Assembly: GCF_024628865.1 (NCBI RefSeq)
Contig: NZ_CP102384.1
Span: 2,181,001-2,245,000 of the forward strand
Direction: 5' to 3'
Origin: Sphingopyxis sp. DBS4
GTDB lineage: Bacteria > Pseudomonadota > Alphaproteobacteria > Sphingomonadales > Sphingomonadaceae
Length of the DNA stretch: 64,000 bases
The notes beneath the pieces were generated by a model. The model saw only the letters and a program-made list of their open reading frames with translations, had not been told where the DNA came from and did not search any database. Shown here piece after piece: positions 63,653-64,000 of the stretch. Numbering within the stretch: the stretch's first letter is position 1; every line of letters starts with the position of its first letter. A program made the position numbers and the translations under genes.

Positions 63653-64000
63653 CGGAAATGAGCGGTGCCGACATGGTGGTTCAGGCGCTGGTCGACCTCG
63701 GGGTCGACACGGTGTTCGGCTATCCGGGCGGCGCGGTCCTTCCCATCTATGACGCGCTCTACAAGCACCCGACGATCAAGCACATCCTCGTCCGCCACGA
63801 ACAGGCGGCGACCCACGCGGCGGAGGGCTATGCGCGCTCGACCGGCAAGCCCGGCGTCGTGCTCGTCACTTCGGGGCCCGGCGCGACCAATGCGGTCACC
63901 GGCATCACCGACGCGCTGATGGATTCGATCCCGATGATCGTGCTGACCGGCCAGGTGCCGACGACCTTGATCGGCACCGACGCCTTCCAGGAGTGCGACA
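63649..64000 (+). CDS. ilvB: acetolactate synthase large subunit (3' partial)
   Basis: The first 117 codons start at GTG ([12 protein letters not shown]) with AAAGGAG 7 nt upstream; an in-frame ATG at 63658 is also possible. [19 protein letters not shown], the TPP-activating Glu in [16 protein letters not shown] and [13 protein letters not shown] are the standard acetohydroxyacid synthase N-terminal motifs. It makes 2-acetolactate for valine and leucine and 2-aceto-2-hydroxybutyrate for isoleucine. The frame is still open at the window end. Confidence 0.93.
   Translation, partial: MTEMSGADMVVQALVDLGVDTVFGYPGGAVLPIYDALYKHPTIKHILVRHEQAATHAAEGYARSTGKPGVVLVTSGPGATNAVTGITDALMDSIPMIVLTGQVPTTLIGTDAFQECD

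Overview
The window is high-GC, gene-dense alphaproteobacterial chromosome. The gene content and order fit a sphingomonad, most likely Sphingopyxis or a close relative: aroA-cmk-rpsA-ihfB, gatC-gatA-gatB, ruvX-pyrB-pyrX, serB/miaA/ilvB, a trigger factor with a long Lys/Ala tail, a FYDLN-acid protein, TonB-dependent uptake, and many REP-type palindromes. The genus is an inference; no rRNA gene is present to confirm it.

Layout. (1) 1-9.0 kb is a catabolic block. A plus-strand run encodes a 3-ketosteroid-dehydrogenase-like flavoprotein (5' truncated by the window), an alpha/beta hydrolase, an SDR, a cytochrome P450 and a zinc alcohol dehydrogenase, mostly with overlapping stops and starts. A convergent minus-strand run encodes a TPP-dependent enzyme, an acyl-CoA ligase and a luciferase-like flavin monooxygenase. 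(2) 9.1-15 kb holds two unrecognised small ORFs, tRNA-Ala(GGC), a FYDLN-acid protein, aroA, cmk, rpsA and ihfB. (3) 15-30.4 kb is mixed core and accessory: an ABC-2 exporter, tRNA-Leu(TAA), a sterol desaturase, a secreted hydrolase, an orphan solute-binding lipoprotein, DUF4112, tRNA-Tyr, rlmB, a ferredoxin, an AlkA-like glycosylase, a GIY-YIG nuclease inside inverted REPs, tig, tRNA-Leu(TAG), an amidohydrolase and small secreted unknowns. (4) 30.4-40.6 kb holds gatCAB with an extra small ORF between gatA and gatB, DUF4153, DUF3089, ruvX, DUF1294, pyrB and a catalytically degenerate dihydroorotase. (5) 40.8-47.7 kb holds a lipoprotein, a LuxR-type regulator, and a ParA/ribbon-helix-helix pair flanked by two SPOR-domain proteins. 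(6) 47.7-61.5 kb is a two-armed inducible locus that diverges from one promoter region (54603-54848). The left arm is TonB receptor, a 49-aa ORF, alpha/beta hydrolase, GntR, PQQ dehydrogenase and EthD-like protein. The right arm is a DUF1254 protein, an SxxK serine hydrolase, an alkylsulfatase-like metallo-hydrolase, a second near-identical GntR, and a formylglycine-type sulfatase. Two exact FCD-GntR operator matches lie in the shared promoter region. (7) 61.7-64 kb holds serB and miaA, whose start codons overlap head to head, then ilvB with a Leu-rich leader ORF that overlaps its start.

The strongest candidates for something new are the dual-GntR sulfate-ester locus, the ilvB leader with its SD-masking hairpin, and the GIY-YIG gene bracketed by exact inverted REP copies. 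No CRISPR array, insertion sequence, prophage or rRNA operon is visible.
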